Assembly (NCBI GenBank): GCA_964555735.1
Contig: CAZKTS010000314.1
Location: 1-12,526 of the forward strand
Direction of reading: 5' to 3'
Length of the DNA stretch: 12,526 bases
From: CAZKTS01 sp964555735
Lineage (GTDB): Bacteria > Actinomycetota > Acidimicrobiia > IMCC26256 > PALSA-555
Program-made: the position numbers and the translations under genes
Notes under the pieces: model-generated
Told to the model about the DNA's origin: nothing
The model's input: the letters and a program-made list of their open reading frames with translations, nothing else
The model's database searches: none
Shown here: piece after piece, positions 12,376 to 12,526 of the stretch
How the letters are laid out: the number at the start of each line of letters is the position of its first letter
Numbering within the stretch: position 1 is the first letter of the stretch

Positions 12376-12526
12376 CAGAGCAGCGCGGCGAGGTCTTCCG
12401 GGGTCGTGACCGGGCGCTGACACGCGTAGTGCTCGCACACGTACGCGGCCGGCGCGCCGTCGACGAGCGGACGGTCGGCCAGCAGGGGTGACAGCTCGGC
12501 GCCGACGCCCTCCGCCGCGGTCAGCG
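12375..12526 (-). CDS. Thioredoxin-domain protein, YyaL/DUF255 type, C-terminal end only
   Basis: Only the last 50 codons are in the window; the gene runs off the right edge. The translation ends LVDGAPAAYVCEHYACQRPV followed by TTPEDLAALL and a TGA stop at 12375. The AYVCxxxACQxPVTxPxxL ending is characteristic of the C terminus of YyaL/SSP411-type proteins, which carry an N-terminal thioredoxin-like DUF255 domain and a six-hairpin glycosidase-like barrel. Their biochemical role is poorly defined. The two cysteines in the tail are conserved in that family as I recall it. The gene converges on the 221-residue protein across an inverted repeat that probably terminates both. Confidence 0.75.
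   Translation of the reverse strand, partial: LTAAEGVGAELSPLLADRPLVDGAPAAYVCEHYACQRPVTTPEDLAALL

Noticed and set aside
12253..12438. 61-codon minus-strand frame at the right end
   Set aside because: It crosses the convergent terminator region and two genes in the wrong frame. The YyaL-type C terminus in another frame explains this strand.

Overview
The window is very G+C-rich and densely packed. Most genes abut or overlap, and there are F420-type luciferase-like oxidoreductases, steroid/lipid-type cytochromes P450, a class-III-like PPK2 and a SigB/SigF-type partner-switching cassette. This set suggests an actinobacterium. An environmental member of Acidimicrobiia or a related lineage is my best guess, from style rather than a search. 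The first ~95 bases are near-pure G/C homopolymer and look like a low-quality contig end rather than biology.

Region 1 (133-3277) is a general-stress signalling locus. On the minus strand, a degenerate RsbW-like anti-sigma factor, a SigF/SigB-type sigma factor and an RsbV-like STAS antagonist form one operon. A small, very acidic protein lies downstream. Two minus-strand sites match the SigF/SigB promoter pattern with the same geometry: GTTT-N16-GGGTAC before the anti-sigma gene and GTTT-N16-GGGCAT before the acidic protein. The sigma factor therefore probably controls its own operon and the acidic-protein gene. Divergent from this operon is a paralogous, equally degenerate anti-sigma-like protein. 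It is coupled to a two-helix membrane protein and followed by a one-helix membrane protein of unknown function. This is the best candidate in the window for an uncharacterised system.

Region 2 (3342-6714) is redox enzymes. An F420-dependent luciferase-like oxidoreductase overlaps a flavin amine oxidase (GTGA), and a convergent aldo/keto reductase shares a CTAG stop-codon overlap with the amine oxidase.

Region 3 (6762-9889) holds a secreted, C-terminally anchored surface protein, divergent from a CYP124/125-like P450. That P450 converges (3-bp gap) on a CYP142-like P450. Both P450s suggest oxidation of sterol side chains or methyl-branched lipids. The first P450 appears to be leaderless and has an inverted repeat placed like an operator. 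The second P450 and the next gene diverge from a perfect palindrome that carries a -10-like hexamer on each strand.

Region 4 (9888-12526) has an endonuclease/exonuclease/phosphatase-family hydrolase followed by a PPK2 polyphosphate kinase (probable operon) and an unrecognised 221-residue protein. The end of a YyaL-type thioredoxin-domain protein then runs off the edge, with a convergent inverted-repeat terminator between these last two genes. No RNA genes, mobile elements or CRISPR arrays were seen.
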